Positions 7,814-16,838 are shown, counted from the first letter of the stretch. The stretch is 32,991 nucleotides of DNA from Roseomonas sp. (GCA_020249865.1 JADCEV010000137.1:1-32991); one strand, 5' to 3'. Program-made: numbers and translations. The notes: generated by a model not told the origin, from the letters alone.

Positions 7814-9061
7814 TTAGGGCGTCAGCAGCCCAACCACCGCGCCGGTCATGCAGCAGGCGATGGAAGCCGAAACCAGTGATGGCAGGCCAAGCCTGAGAAT
7901 ATCCGCGCGCCGTTCCGGGCACATGCCAGCCATGCCCGCCACCATAATCCCCACCGATCCGAAATTGGTGAAGCCACATAGCGCATAGGTCAGGATCAGC
8001 CGCGACCGTTCCGAAAGCCCCGCCCCGCCCGATTGCGCGAGTTCCAGGTAGGACACGAATTCATTCACCACGACCTTCACGCCCAGCGAAGACGCGACGG
8101 AGGCTGCCTCCGCCGCCGGCACGCCCATGGCCCAGGCCACCGGCCAAAGCACCAGCCCAAGCAGGCGTTGCAGCGTGAAGCCGGTTGCGGGTTCCAGTGC
8201 CATATTCACCAAGGCGACCAGCGCGACGAACACAATCAGTGACGCCATGATGCCAAGCAGCAGCGAAAGCCCATCCTGCGTGCCGCGCACCAGCGCATCC
8301 ATGCTGCTGTCGTAAAGTTTTACGGGTGCGCCGGTATCATGGTCTGGCACGGTACCGGCGCTTTCCGCTGGCAGCATCAGCAAAGCGGCCAGGATCGCGG
8401 CGGGGGCGGAAATCAGGCTTGCGGTCAGCAATTGCCCGGCTGCATCCGGCACCACGGGCGCGATCATCAGCGCATAGACCACCAGCGTATTGCCGCTGAT
8501 GGTAGCAAGGCCCGCAGTCATCACCACGAAAAGCTCGGCCCGCGTCATGCGCGAAAGCCAGGCGCGGATCATAAGCGGCGCTTCCACCATGCCGACAAAG
8601 ACATTCGCCGCCACGCCAAAACCCGCCGCGCCGCCAATGCCGAAAAGCCGACGCAGCACCGCCGCCATCACGCGCACAATCGCCGGCAGGATGCCCCAGT
8701 GGTAGAACAGCGCCGAAAGCGCACCGACCACCAGAATCAACGGCAGGGCCTGAAAAAACAGAATGAAGGACGCACCGGGGCGGAGTTCCTGAAACGGCAA
8801 GGCACCACCACCCAGATACCCAAAGACCAGCGATGTGCCGGCCTGTGTTGCGGCCGCCAACGCATTCACCGCATGGCCCAAATGGGCAAAACCCGCGCGC
8901 AGCGGCGCGATATGCAATAGCGCCGCAGCAAGCGCAATTTGCAGCGCAAGCCCCATCAACACCACGCGTGCCGAAACGCCGCGCTTGAACCCACCCAAGC
9001 CCCAAGCCAGCAGGCAAAGCGCCAGCAGGCCAAGGCCGGATTGGGCTTGCAGCGCAGTCAT
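7814..9061 (-). CDS. nupC: Concentrative nucleoside transporter (NupC/CNT family)
   Basis: A 415-aa inner-membrane symporter for nucleosides. It is strongly hydrophobic with about ten membrane segments. Family landmarks are GTSLVFGYLGG near residue 75, a nucleoside-gate type block EAPLMIRAWLSRMTRAELF followed by TAGLATISGNTLVVYA, KVVVNEFVSYLELAQ, and the C-terminal CGFTNFGSVGIMVAGM. I chose the ATG at 9059-9061; a GTG at 9074-9076 would add five residues (MEFTD). The ATG overlaps by 4 nt the stop of a possible 44-codon ORF upstream, consistent with coupled translation. It may be co-transcribed with the downstream aminotransferase. Confidence 0.9.
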   Translation of the reverse strand: MTALQAQSGLGLLALCLLAWGLGGFKRGVSARVVLMGLALQIALAAALLHIAPLRAGFAHLGHAVNALAAATQAGTSLVFGYLGGGALPFQELRPGASFILFFQALPLILVVGALSALFYHWGILPAIVRVMAAVLRRLFGIGGAAGFGVAANVFVGMVEAPLMIRAWLSRMTRAELFVVMTAGLATISGNTLVVYALMIAPVVPDAAGQLLTASLISAPAAILAALLMLPAESAGTVPDHDTGAPVKLYDSSMDALVRGTQDGLSLLLGIMASLIVFVALVALVNMALEPATGFTLQRLLGLVLWPVAWAMGVPAAEAASVASSLGVKVVVNEFVSYLELAQSGGAGLSERSRLILTYALCGFTNFGSVGIMVAGMAGMCPERRADILRLGLPSLVSASIACCMTGAVVGLLTP

Positions 9062-9192
9062 GTCGGTAAATTCCACTTGAGCGGATAATCCAATCGCGGG
9101 ACAGCACTAAGGGCCAGGTAACGCCTGCCAGCCCCGATCCTGGTTTCGATCGGGACCAAGCCTTTCACTGCCTCATCCGCATCAATGTTCAT
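9058..9192 (-). CDS. Possible 44-aa small protein, not recognised
   Basis: A short leftward frame between the glycosyltransferase and the nucleoside transporter. It starts at ATG 9190-9192, inside the last 11 nt of the glycosyltransferase, and stops with a TGA that overlaps the transporter ATG by 4 nt. The peptide starts MNIDADEAVKGLVPIETRIG and ends in LDYPLKWNLPT: mixed, soluble-looking, with no membrane segment. I recognise no family. The double overlap with both neighbours is what suggests it is real. Against it: the ribosome-binding site is weak, third codon positions are only moderately GC-rich, and a hairpin inside it (9133-9154) could simply be an intergenic terminator. Confidence 0.3.
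   Translation of the reverse strand: MNIDADEAVKGLVPIETRIGAGRRYLALSAVPRLDYPLKWNLPT
9133..9154 (-). terminator. Hairpin downstream of the glycosyltransferase, possible weak terminator
   Basis: CCCGATC at 9133-9139 pairs with GATCGGG at 9148-9154, giving a 7-bp GC-rich stem with an 8-nt loop about 30 nt past the glycosyltransferase stop. No T tract follows on the minus strand, so it is not a standard intrinsic terminator. It may be chance, an attenuator, or part of the possible small ORF. Confidence 0.25.
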
Positions 9193-10441
9193 CTTGCCCA
9201 GTTTCCGCAGAATGCGCCTGTTCCTGCGAATCGCTCACAATCTCTTCCAGAAAACGCTCCACCGCAGCGAAATGTGAGGACCAATCCGGGGCACGCCAAT
9301 TCTGCATTCGTTCAAGCTGAGCCGCGCGCATCGGGCTGTTCTCGGCGCTCATCGCCAGGATCGCATCGCGCCAACCGGGGCCATCCAGCGGGTGAAGATA
9401 GTCGGGCACGCCGGCGCCCAGCTCTCGGAAGGCAGGGATATCGCTTGCCAATACGGGTACGCCCATTGCAAGGGCCTCGGCCAGCGGAATGCCATAGCCC
9501 TCGGCGATGGAGGGGAAAAGCAAGGCGCATGCGCCCCTGATCCAGGGCACCACCGCGGCATCCGTCAAGCGGCCGAGTTCCAGTACCCGCCCTTGCCAAT
9601 CAACCCGATCCAGCATGGCGAAGGTTGTTGTGTTTTCCCATCCGCGGCGGCCAATGATGACCAGGTCTGGCGCATCTGGCCGGTCAGCAAAGGCTTCCTT
9701 CCAGATTTGCAACATCAGCAGGTGGTTCTTACGTGGCGCGATGTTTGACAGCATGACGCACCATGGCCGGGGGCGTATCGGCGGTGAGCCGGCGTGTAAG
9801 GCGTGCAGGTCAAGCCCCGGATGCGCCACTGCGAAGCGCGGCACGCGCAACCCTTGAGCGGCGAGATAGCGCCGGCATTCCTGGGCTGAAGCAGCCGATA
9901 CCGCGAGCGCCCCATCCGCCATGGCCGAAACCAATGCCATGCGCGCCTTTTGCTGTGCCGCGCCGTTGCGTGGGGAATATTCCGGGTGGCTGAGCGGCAG
10001 ATTATCATGCAGCAACGGCACAAAGCGAGCACCCTTGCCCTTGGCTTCGGCTACAGCGCGCGGGGCCAGCAGCATATGGCCTGAGGCGTTGATCAGGACC
10101 GCCCCATGGCCTTGCGTTGCCTCCAGCACGCGGCGCAGGCGAAGGCGGCCTTCGCCCAGCAAGTGACCAAGCATGCGCGCGGCTGCCTGTGCCCTGAGCC
10201 ACGGGATCGCGCCGCGACGCCCGGCCGCAATGCTTTCCTGGGTTGCCGCAATGAAGGCGCGGCCTGCCTGATCTGGCAGGGCCGTAAGCTGCCCTTGCGG
10301 CGTGCGCGCCACCAGCGTTACGGAAGAAGGTGGCAAGGCCGCCCAATGCCTTGCATGCGCAAAGACCACACGGTCCACGCCCGAAGGCTGCGTCCAAAGG
10401 GGCGACATCAGCATCATGGTCGTGTCGAACAGGATATGCAC
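9182..10441 (-). CDS. Glycosyltransferase, group 1 (GT4, GT-B fold)
   Basis: A 419-aa cytoplasmic or peripheral sugar transferase. The C-terminal half carries the GT4 pattern: SNIAPRKNHLLML near residues 232-244, and FPSIAEGYGIPLAEALAMG near 306-324 with the E-x7-E nucleotide-sugar motif, followed by GVPVLASDIPAFRELG. The N-terminal half is less conserved, as expected for the acceptor-binding domain. The start is a GTG at 10439-10441 (reading MHILFDTTMMLMSP); no better ATG lies upstream in frame. It sits alone, without other polysaccharide genes, between rmuC and the nucleoside transporter, so its product (LPS, exopolysaccharide or glycolipid) is unknown. Confidence 0.88.
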   Translation of the reverse strand: MHILFDTTMMLMSPLWTQPSGVDRVVFAHARHWAALPPSSVTLVARTPQGQLTALPDQAGRAFIAATQESIAAGRRGAIPWLRAQAAARMLGHLLGEGRLRLRRVLEATQGHGAVLINASGHMLLAPRAVAEAKGKGARFVPLLHDNLPLSHPEYSPRNGAAQQKARMALVSAMADGALAVSAASAQECRRYLAAQGLRVPRFAVAHPGLDLHALHAGSPPIRPRPWCVMLSNIAPRKNHLLMLQIWKEAFADRPDAPDLVIIGRRGWENTTTFAMLDRVDWQGRVLELGRLTDAAVVPWIRGACALLFPSIAEGYGIPLAEALAMGVPVLASDIPAFRELGAGVPDYLHPLDGPGWRDAILAMSAENSPMRAAQLERMQNWRAPDWSSHFAAVERFLEEIVSDSQEQAHSAETGQDEH

Positions 10442-10500
10442 GGGCAGAGCCTATACACCAGTTGGGCGCAGCGCGCTGTCCAACCTTCCGCAGGGCATCA

Positions 10501-11721
10501 TCATGTCGGCAGGATCGGCGTTGGCGGATCGTCCAATTCCAGATCGGCGATGCGCTGGCCACCACGTTTGATGGCACCGACCGAGATTTCGATCTGGTCC
10601 ACATCCTTTTGCACCTGGCCGAAATGCTTGCGCAGGCTATCGGTGCGGTCTTCCAGCCGGACCACATCCGCCAGCATCTTATCCACTTCTTTGCGAATGC
10701 GCCCCGCTTCCGTGCGCAGCCGCACATCACGCAGCAGCGCGCGCATGGTACCAAGCACCGCCCAAAGCGTAGTGGGGGAGACGATATAAACCCCCCGCCG
10801 CGTGGCATCCGAAACAAGCGAGACGAGCGAGGTATGCAATTCGGCATAAATCGCCTCAGACGGCACGAAAATCAGCGCGCCTTCGGCAGTTTCGCCAGGG
10901 ATGATGTAGCGTTCCGCCACATCCTTGATGTGCTTTTGCACATCGGCGGAAAATTGCCGGAGCTTTTGGGTGCGCGTTGCGTCATCGGCCGCATCGCGCA
11001 GCAGCAGCCATGATTCCAGCGGAAATTTCGAATCAATCGCAATCGGGCCGGGTGGGTTCGGCAGATGGATCAGGCAATCCGCGCGCTTGCCATTGGAAAG
11101 TGTCGCTTGCAGGGTGAAGGCATCTGATGGCAGCCGATCCGCGATGATCTGTTCCATTTGGCTTTCGCCAAAGGCGCCGCGCGCCTGCTTATTGCCGAGA
11201 ATTCCCGCCAGCGTATTCACCTGATTGCCGAGCGCTTCGATATTGCCACGCGCCGCATCAATCACCGCAAGCCTTTCCTTGATCTCGGCTGAGGTCGCGC
11301 CAAGGCTTGTTGTCATGCGTTCGGTTTGGCTGCTGAGTGCGGCGGAAAGGCTTTCATTCTGCCCCTTTATCGCTTCCGTCAGGCTGCGTTCCGCCTGGGT
11401 CAGCCGATCCGCCATGGCGGCTTCCTGCGCGGCGATGCGTGAGATTTGTTCCTGCACGGCAGTATTCAGCACGCGGGTCTGGTCCATCACCACGCTATTG
11501 ACGCGATCGGCGATATTGCCTTCCAGCGTCGCCACGCGTTGCGCTTGCCGTTCCTGTGCATCCGCCAAAGCGGAAAGCTGGCCAAGCACCATGCCGGCCA
11601 GCGGATCAGGCGCCGGGCGGCGCAGGATCAGCACCAGGGCAATCAGCAGCGCCGCCAATAGAATGGCGAGCGGCAAAACCGCATCAGGTGGCAGCCAGCT
11701 CGGCAAGGTCCAATGCTCCAT
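10501..11721 (-). CDS. rmuC: RmuC-family DNA recombination protein
   Basis: A 406-aa protein with an N-terminal membrane anchor (about residues 14-34), a long coiled-coil-prone segment rich in Ala, Gln, Glu and Ser (about 45-170), and the RmuC nuclease-like domain: [19 protein letters not shown], then [14 protein letters not shown] near residue 230, and [18 protein letters not shown]. In E. coli RmuC limits inversions at short inverted repeats; the biochemistry is not well defined. The ATG is at 11719-11721. It lies 18 bp after purH on the same strand, so the two are probably co-transcribed. Confidence 0.93.
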   Translation of the reverse strand: MEHWTLPSWLPPDAVLPLAILLAALLIALVLILRRPAPDPLAGMVLGQLSALADAQERQAQRVATLEGNIADRVNSVVMDQTRVLNTAVQEQISRIAAQEAAMADRLTQAERSLTEAIKGQNESLSAALSSQTERMTTSLGATSAEIKERLAVIDAARGNIEALGNQVNTLAGILGNKQARGAFGESQMEQIIADRLPSDAFTLQATLSNGKRADCLIHLPNPPGPIAIDSKFPLESWLLLRDAADDATRTQKLRQFSADVQKHIKDVAERYIIPGETAEGALIFVPSEAIYAELHTSLVSLVSDATRRGVYIVSPTTLWAVLGTMRALLRDVRLRTEAGRIRKEVDKMLADVVRLEDRTDSLRKHFGQVQKDVDQIEISVGAIKRGGQRIADLELDDPPTPILPT

Positions 11722-11739
11722 GCGGCCCCTATGCGCGCT

Positions 11740-13317
11740 TCAATGCCGGAAATGCCGCATGCCGGTGAATACCATGGCAAGCCCGGCCTTATCCGCGGCC
11801 TCAATCACCTCATTATCGCGGATTGAGCCACCTGGCTGGATGATGGCGGTAGCACCGGCGGAAGCCGCGATTTCCAGCCCATCGGCAAAGGGGAAGAACG
11901 CATCGGATGCCACCACGGAACCTTTGGCGAGTGGCTCAGGCAGTCCCGCCGCCTTCGCCGCCGCTTCGCTTTTCCAGGCAGCGATGCGGCTGCTTTCCGC
12001 ACGGTTCATCTGCCCCGCGCCAATGCCGACCGTCGCAAGGCCCTTGGCATAGACAATGGCATTGGACTTTACATGCTTGCAGACTCGGAAAGCGAAAAGC
12101 AGATCAGCCATTTCCGTCGCTGTCGGCGCGCGTTTGGTCACGCATTTCAGCGTGGCTTCACTGATGCGCCCGGCATCGCGCGATTGCGCCAGAAAGCCAC
12201 CCGCGACGGAACGGAACATCATGCCCGGCGCGGCCGGATCGGGCAGGCCACCAGTCAGCAACAGGCGCAGATTCTTCTTTTTGGCAAAAACCGCGAGTGC
12301 CGCTTCATCCGCATCGGGCGCGATCACCACTTCGGTGAAAATCGCGGTGATGCGTTCCGCCGCCGCCGCATCCAGTTTGCGATTGGCCGCGACAATGCCG
12401 CCGAAAGCCGAAACCGGATCGCACAATAGCGCGCGGTCCCAGGCTTGCGCCAAATCCGCCGCTACCGCCACGCCACACGGATTGGCGTGTTTCACAATCA
12501 CAATCGCCGGATCAGCGAATTCCGCCAGCGCTTCAAAGGCAGCATCTGTGTCATTCAGGTTATTGTAGGAAAGCTCCTTCCCCTGGATTTGCCGCGCAGT
12601 GGCGATGCCGGGGCGCGCGCTGCCATCCAGATAAAACGCTGCCGATTGATGCGGGTTTTCGCCGTAGCGCAAAGTCTGGCGCAGCGTGCCGGTGAAGCTG
12701 AGGCGTTCCGGAAATGCCTGCCCTTCCTGCCCGGCGAACCAGCCGGAGATCGCCGCATCATAGGCCGCAGTGCGCGCATAGGCGGCGGCGGCAAGGCGCC
12801 GGCGCGTGGCCAGGCGTGTGCCGCCTGCTTCCGCGATTTCCGCCTGCACCTCGGCAAAATGCGTGGGTTCCGTCAGCACCGCAACATGGGCATGATTCTT
12901 CGCCGCGCTGCGGATCATCGCCGGGCCGCCGATATCAATGTTTTCGATGCAGTCGTCGAAATCCGCGCCCTTCGCGACGGTGGCTTCAAACGGGTAGAGA
13001 TTCACCGCCACCAGATCAATCGGCGCAATGCCATGCGCCTGCATTTGCGCCAGATGCTCCGCCAGATCGCGCCGGCCCAGAATGCCGCCATGCACTTGCG
13101 GCACCAGTGTCTTCACGCGGCCATCCAGAATTTCCGGAAAGCCGGTATGGTCCGAAACATCCTTCACTGGCACGCCCGCATCGCGGAGCGCCTTGGCGGT
13201 GCCACCGGTGGAAAGGATCTCCACCCCGCGCGCCGCCAGGAAGCGGCCAAATTCGATCAGCCCGGTCTTGTCGGAAACGGAAAGCAGCGCGCGGCGCGGC
13301 GCGATCACATCAGTCAT
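11740..13317 (-). CDS. purH: Bifunctional AICAR transformylase / IMP cyclohydrolase
   Basis: A 525-aa cytosolic enzyme that performs the last two steps of IMP synthesis: formylation of AICAR and ring closure. The N-terminal MGS-like cyclohydrolase domain is clear ([57 protein letters not shown]). The transformylase domain shows [16 protein letters not shown], the catalytic KHANPCGVA block and [17 protein letters not shown], and it ends with the usual [17 protein letters not shown][13 protein letters not shown]. Full family length. The start ATG at 13315-13317 gives MTDVIAPRR; an in-frame TTG lies further upstream but looks spurious. Confidence 0.98.
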   Translation of the reverse strand: MTDVIAPRRALLSVSDKTGLIEFGRFLAARGVEILSTGGTAKALRDAGVPVKDVSDHTGFPEILDGRVKTLVPQVHGGILGRRDLAEHLAQMQAHGIAPIDLVAVNLYPFEATVAKGADFDDCIENIDIGGPAMIRSAAKNHAHVAVLTEPTHFAEVQAEIAEAGGTRLATRRRLAAAAYARTAAYDAAISGWFAGQEGQAFPERLSFTGTLRQTLRYGENPHQSAAFYLDGSARPGIATARQIQGKELSYNNLNDTDAAFEALAEFADPAIVIVKHANPCGVAVAADLAQAWDRALLCDPVSAFGGIVAANRKLDAAAAERITAIFTEVVIAPDADEAALAVFAKKKNLRLLLTGGLPDPAAPGMMFRSVAGGFLAQSRDAGRISEATLKCVTKRAPTATEMADLLFAFRVCKHVKSNAIVYAKGLATVGIGAGQMNRAESSRIAAWKSEAAAKAAGLPEPLAKGSVVASDAFFPFADGLEIAASAGATAIIQPGGSIRDNEVIEAADKAGLAMVFTGMRHFRH

Positions 13318-13386
13318 GGTGGGAATCCGTGCAAGCAATGCCCCGCGCCATACGCCCGGCGGCAGGGGGGATCAACCCTGGCACGG

Positions 13387-13734
13387 CTAATCAAGGGGCA
13401 GGAAGATGAAGACCACCGCGCCCAGCAGGCACAGCGCTGCTGCGGCGAAATTCCAGCGCAACGGCTCCCCCAGCCACATCACGGAAAACACGGCAAAAAC
13501 CGCGAGTGTGATCACTTCCTGCATGATCTTCAGCTGCTGGCCGGTAAAGACCCCATAGCCGATGCGATTGGCCGGCACCGCCAGGCAATATTCAAAAAAC
13601 GCAATGCCCCAGGAAATCAGCACCGCAAGCCAGATCGGCCAGCTTGGCTGCTTCAAATGCCCATACCAGGCGAAGGTCATCAGGATATTGCTGCCCAGCA
13701 GCAGCAGGGGCGTCAGCAGGAAGGGGCTGGTCAT
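13387..13734 (-). CDS. DMT-like small membrane protein (DUF486 family)
   Basis: A 115-aa inner-membrane protein with four hydrophobic segments, resembling half of a drug/metabolite transporter. The block MTFAWYGHLK followed by WLAVLISWGIAFFEYCLAVPANR and the YGVFTGQQLKIMQEVITLAVFAVF region is typical of DUF486. Function of the family is not established. The ATG at 13732-13734 overlaps the stop of the upstream MFS gene by 4 nt (ATGA), so the two are translationally coupled. It ends 69 bp before purH begins on the same strand. Confidence 0.9.
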   Translation of the reverse strand: MTSPFLLTPLLLLGSNILMTFAWYGHLKQPSWPIWLAVLISWGIAFFEYCLAVPANRIGYGVFTGQQLKIMQEVITLAVFAVFSVMWLGEPLRWNFAAAALCLLGAVVFIFLPLD

Positions 13735-14993
13735 ATCGCGGTTCTTTCGGATGTGGGCGGCAGGCGGCGCAGCAGCCAGACCATGATCGCCATGGCGGGC
13801 AGCGCCGCCGCGGTGGTCAGCACGAAAAACCACGGCCAGCCCAGGCCTTCCGCCAGCATGCCGGATGTCGCGCCCAAGGTGCGCAAGGGCACCGCCGCCA
13901 ATGATGACAGCAGCGCATATTGTGTGGCGGTGAAGCTGCGATTGGTGAGCATGGCAAGGTAGGAAAGAAACGCTGCATCCGCGAGGCCATCGGTGAAATT
14001 CTCCACCCCCACCTGCGCGAACAGCATGCGGATATCATGCCCCGCAAAGGCCAAAGCGACATACATGAGGTTGGAGAGCATTTGCGTGATCCCTGTCAGG
14101 ATCAAGGCGCGCCCGGTGCCAAGCTTCGCCACCAGCCAACCGCCGGCCAGCGCGCCAGCAAGTGTCGCGATAAGGCCAAAGACCGAGGAAACACTCGCCA
14201 CCTCCAGCCGCGTGAAGCCAAGCTGGCGATAGAAGGGTGCGGTCATGATGCCGGCCAGGGCCTCGCCCAATTTGAACAGGGCAACAAAGGCGAGGATCGC
14301 GAACCAATAGCGCCGACGCATGAAATCGGCGAAGGGATCAATCACCGCATAGCGCAGCCGCGCGACCCAACCTTGCGGGACAGCGCCCCCCTGATGCGCG
14401 GGTTCGGCGGCAAACAGCACGGCAGCAACGCCTATGCCCACCATCGCGGCGCAGCCGGCAAAGGCGAAGGCCCAGCCGGCGAATTCCGCCATGGTGAGCG
14501 CCCCCGCCGTCGCTGCCAGCAAGGCGCCGCGATAGCCCCAGACGTAGCAGGCGAGGCCATAGCCCTGATCGGCTTCTTCCAGGCTTTCAATACGAAAGGC
14601 GTCAATCACAATATCCTGGCTGGCGGAAAGAAAAGCAACCGCCACCGCCACTGCCACCGTCAGGCTGACATTCAGCGCCGGGTTGGTCTGGCCAAGCGCG
14701 ATAATGGCGGCCATCAGCGGGATTTGGATGGAAAGCAGCCAGCCGCGCCGGCGCCCGAGTGCGCGGAAAAGCGGTGGCGGGCTATGGTCAATCAGCGGCG
14801 ACCAGAGGAATTTCAGCGAATAGGACAGCCCGATCAGCGCCGTGAAGCCGATGGCAGCCAGCGACAGGTTCGATTCCGCCAGCCATTGCCGGAGCGTGAA
14901 GGCCGAAAGCGGCAGCGGCACGCCCGCGGCAAAGCCAAGCGCCAGCATCACAAGGAAGCGCTTGTCGCGCCAGCGGGGAAGCGAATCGGCCAT
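13731..14993 (-). CDS. ampG: AmpG-family MFS transporter (muropeptide permease-like)
   Basis: A 420-aa inner-membrane protein with about 12 hydrophobic segments. AmpG-type landmarks are the N-terminal LGFAAGVPLPLSAFTLRQWL, the GLSYSLKFLWSPLIDHSP block, a QDIVIDAFRIESL motif near residue 125, and the C-terminal TNRSFTATQYALLSSLAAVP. AmpG imports anhydromuropeptides from the periplasm for cell-wall recycling and can feed beta-lactamase induction; no ampC, ampR or amidase is present nearby. I chose the ATG at 14991-14993 (MADSLPRWRDKR); the frame is open upstream but not protein-like. Divergent from the YIP1 gene with 104 bp between. Confidence 0.88.
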   Translation of the reverse strand: MADSLPRWRDKRFLVMLALGFAAGVPLPLSAFTLRQWLAESNLSLAAIGFTALIGLSYSLKFLWSPLIDHSPPPLFRALGRRRGWLLSIQIPLMAAIIALGQTNPALNVSLTVAVAVAVAFLSASQDIVIDAFRIESLEEADQGYGLACYVWGYRGALLAATAGALTMAEFAGWAFAFAGCAAMVGIGVAAVLFAAEPAHQGGAVPQGWVARLRYAVIDPFADFMRRRYWFAILAFVALFKLGEALAGIMTAPFYRQLGFTRLEVASVSSVFGLIATLAGALAGGWLVAKLGTGRALILTGITQMLSNLMYVALAFAGHDIRMLFAQVGVENFTDGLADAAFLSYLAMLTNRSFTATQYALLSSLAAVPLRTLGATSGMLAEGLGWPWFFVLTTAAALPAMAIMVWLLRRLPPTSERTAI

Positions 14994-15097
14994 GCGCTGA
15001 AACTGACAGAAGCGGCGCCTGCCTGCCACCACCCATGGCTTGCCCTGCCGGCACTTGCCGTCGCAACATCGCGCCAAGCAGTGTGGGAGGCAGCGGC

Positions 15098-15634
15098 ATG
15101 AATACCATCGCCAAGGCGAAGGGGCTTTTGGTGGAACCCGGCAAAACCTGGGATGGCATCGCGGCGGAGCCCATGAGTTTGGGCGGGGTTTTCACCAGCT
15201 ACGTGCTGCCCCTGGCGGCGATTCCCTCCATCGGCAGCGCCATTGGCACTTTTCTGGGTGGGAACCTGCCGAATATCGCGGAATTGGCGATCAGCTACGT
15301 TATTGCGCTGGCGAGTGTGCTGATCATGGGCAAGATCATGCCACCCCTGGCCACGCGGTTTGGCGCGACGCCGGATGCCGAGGCGGGGATGAAGCTGGCG
15401 GCCTTCGCACCCACCGGCGCCTGGGTGGGCGGGCTTGCGCTGATTGTCCCTTCTCTTGGCGGGTTTCTGGCGCTGATCGGGGCGCTTTATACGCTCTACC
15501 TTTTCTATGATGGCGCTCAGCGGCTGTTTCCCGTGGCGCCAGTGAAGGCGCGCATGCTGGGCTTTTCGGCCGTTTTGGCCTCCATCCTGTTGAACATGCT
15601 GATCGGCTTGGGGGTAGGCATTCTGGCAAGCTAA
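15098..15634 (+). CDS. YIP1-family membrane protein
   Basis: A 178-aa inner-membrane protein with five hydrophobic segments, beginning MNTIAKAKGLLVEPGKTWDG, the usual amphipathic lead of bacterial Yip1-domain proteins (PF04893 type), and ending in hydrophobic helices with a YTLYLFYDGAQRLFPV block. The ATG at 15098 has GGGAGG at 15085-15090. The family has no agreed bacterial function. It is divergent from ampG and 65 bp upstream of the NDUFA9-like gene on the same strand. Confidence 0.87.
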   Translation: MNTIAKAKGLLVEPGKTWDGIAAEPMSLGGVFTSYVLPLAAIPSIGSAIGTFLGGNLPNIAELAISYVIALASVLIMGKIMPPLATRFGATPDAEAGMKLAAFAPTGAWVGGLALIVPSLGGFLALIGALYTLYLFYDGAQRLFPVAPVKARMLGFSAVLASILLNMLIGLGVGILAS

Positions 15635-15699
15635 CCGCACGCCCTTCCCGCCACGCCCGCTGCGCTTATATCGGGCGAGAGGATTTGGGGATTTGGGCC

Positions 15700-16635
15700 A
15701 TGCTTGTGACAGTTTTTGGCGGCGGCGGCTTTATCGGGCGCCATATCGTGCAGCGCCTGGCGGCAGCGGGCCATAGCATTCGGATTGCGGGGCGGGATAC
15801 CGAACGCGCCGCGCGGCTTTGCACCATGGGCGGTGTCGGGCAGATCACGCCCGTTGCGGCCTCAGTCACGGATGAGGCTTCGTCAGCCCGCGCGGTGGCG
15901 GGGGCGGATATCGTCATAAATTTGGTGGGCATTCTGTTTGAAAGCCGGGCGGGGGATTTCCAGCGCATCCAGGCGGAAGGGGCCGGGCGCGTCGCCCGGC
16001 TGGCCGCTGCCGCCGGGGCCAAGCAGTTTCTGCATCTTTCGGCGATTGGCGCCGATGTCGCGAGCCCGAGCCTTTACGCGCAAACCAAGGCAGCGGGCGA
16101 GGCGGCAGTGCTGGCGGCCTTCCCCGGCGCCATCATCCTGCGGCCTTCGGTGGTATTCGGGGCAGAGGATCAGTTCTTCAACCGCTTCGCAGGCCTTGCT
16201 TCCCTGCTGCCCTTCATGCCGGTGGTGGCGGGCGAAACCCGCTTTCAGCCGGTTTATGTGGGGGATGTGGCGGATGCCGCGATGGCGGCGCTGGCGAACC
16301 CGGCGGCGGCGGGCAAGGTGTTTGAGCTCGGCGGGCCGCGCGTGATGAGCATGCGGCAAGTGCTCCGCTACATATTGGATGTGACGGGCCGACGCCGACC
16401 CATGATCGCCCTGCCGGAGGGCTTCGTGCGCCTGCAAGCGCGCCTTGGGGAGCTTCTGCCAACCCCGCCTTTGACGCGTGATCAACTGATTCTGCTCGGC
16501 AAGGATAATGTGGTTTCGCCTAATGCTCTGGGATTTCAGGCACTTGGTATCGAGCCCAAGGCGGTAGAGGCGATTGTGCCGGGCTACTTGTCGCGGTTTC
16601 GCGTGGGTGGGCAGCGGGTGGCGGCGCCGAGCTAA
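15700..16635 (+). CDS. NAD(P)-binding protein, complex I NDUFA9-like atypical SDR
   Basis: A 311-aa Rossmann-fold protein. The N-terminus VTVFGGGGFIGRHIVQRL (residues 3-20) is the dinucleotide-binding turn of extended/atypical SDRs, and an SDR Tyr-x3-Lys pair is visible as YAQTK (Tyr126, Lys130). The block GAIILRPSVVFGAEDQFFNR followed by PFMPVVAGETRFQPVYVGDVADA is typical of the NDUFA9 group, which in alphaproteobacteria can be an accessory protein linked to complex I or lipid/quinone metabolism. I chose the ATG at 15700; an in-frame TTG at 15685 is less likely. No nuo genes are nearby, so the link to complex I is only by family. Confidence 0.88.
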   Translation: MLVTVFGGGGFIGRHIVQRLAAAGHSIRIAGRDTERAARLCTMGGVGQITPVAASVTDEASSARAVAGADIVINLVGILFESRAGDFQRIQAEGAGRVARLAAAAGAKQFLHLSAIGADVASPSLYAQTKAAGEAAVLAAFPGAIILRPSVVFGAEDQFFNRFAGLASLLPFMPVVAGETRFQPVYVGDVADAAMAALANPAAAGKVFELGGPRVMSMRQVLRYILDVTGRRRPMIALPEGFVRLQARLGELLPTPPLTRDQLILLGKDNVVSPNALGFQALGIEPKAVEAIVPGYLSRFRVGGQRVAAPS

Positions 16636-16637
16636 TT

Positions 16638-16657
16638 AAGTCCGATTCGGACTTTTA
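16638..16657 (+). terminator. Likely intrinsic terminator after the NDUFA9-like gene
   Basis: AAGTCCGA at 16638-16645 and TCGGACTT at 16647-16654 are perfect inverted repeats, followed by TTA, so the right arm runs into four T residues. In practice it would fold as a stem of about 6 bp with a 5-nt loop. It starts 3 nt after the TAA stop of the upstream gene. The T tract is short, so moderate strength at best. The symmetry also allows it to act as a protein-binding palindrome. Confidence 0.45.
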
Positions 16658-16838
16658 TGGGTTGGGATGAATGAGACTTGAGGTTTAATGAGGGATAGCT
16701 ACCATTAATTAGGTCATAAAAACTGTCCCAATCGCGCAAAAAAGACTCGCTTTGCCTAGCCGCTTTGGCTAAGGGGCGGGAAAGGGTGGCCGCGGAACCG
16801 CGCCGCCCTGGGTTCAACCGCGCGCAAGGACACCCCCC
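16658..16838. promoter_or_regulatory. AT-richer leader region upstream of gltD
   Basis: This stretch is noticeably richer in A and T than its surroundings from about 16655 to 16750 and holds no convincing gene. TTGAGG (16679-16684) is followed after 16 nt by TACCAT, a possible -35/-10 pair reading towards gltD. A small hairpin, TAGCC-GCTTT-GGCTA, occupies 16757-16771. I saw no sigma-54 (-24/-12) element. Probably the glutamate synthase promoter and leader; the exact elements are uncertain. Confidence 0.4.

Noticed and set aside
9062-9076. Five-residue longer start (GTG 9076) for the nucleoside transporter
   Set aside because: The ATG at 9061 is a better codon and matches the 4-nt overlap with the upstream small frame; neither has a strong ribosome-binding site, so it is kept only as an alternative.
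12445-13962. 505-codon open frame on the plus strand across purH and the DUF486 gene
   Set aside because: It spans two confidently identified genes on the other strand and has antisense-like composition with no recognisable motif.
13920-15101. 393-codon plus-strand frame opposite the AmpG-like gene
   Set aside because: The membrane transporter on the other strand explains the stretch; the plus-strand product is a His/Arg/Gln-rich shadow.
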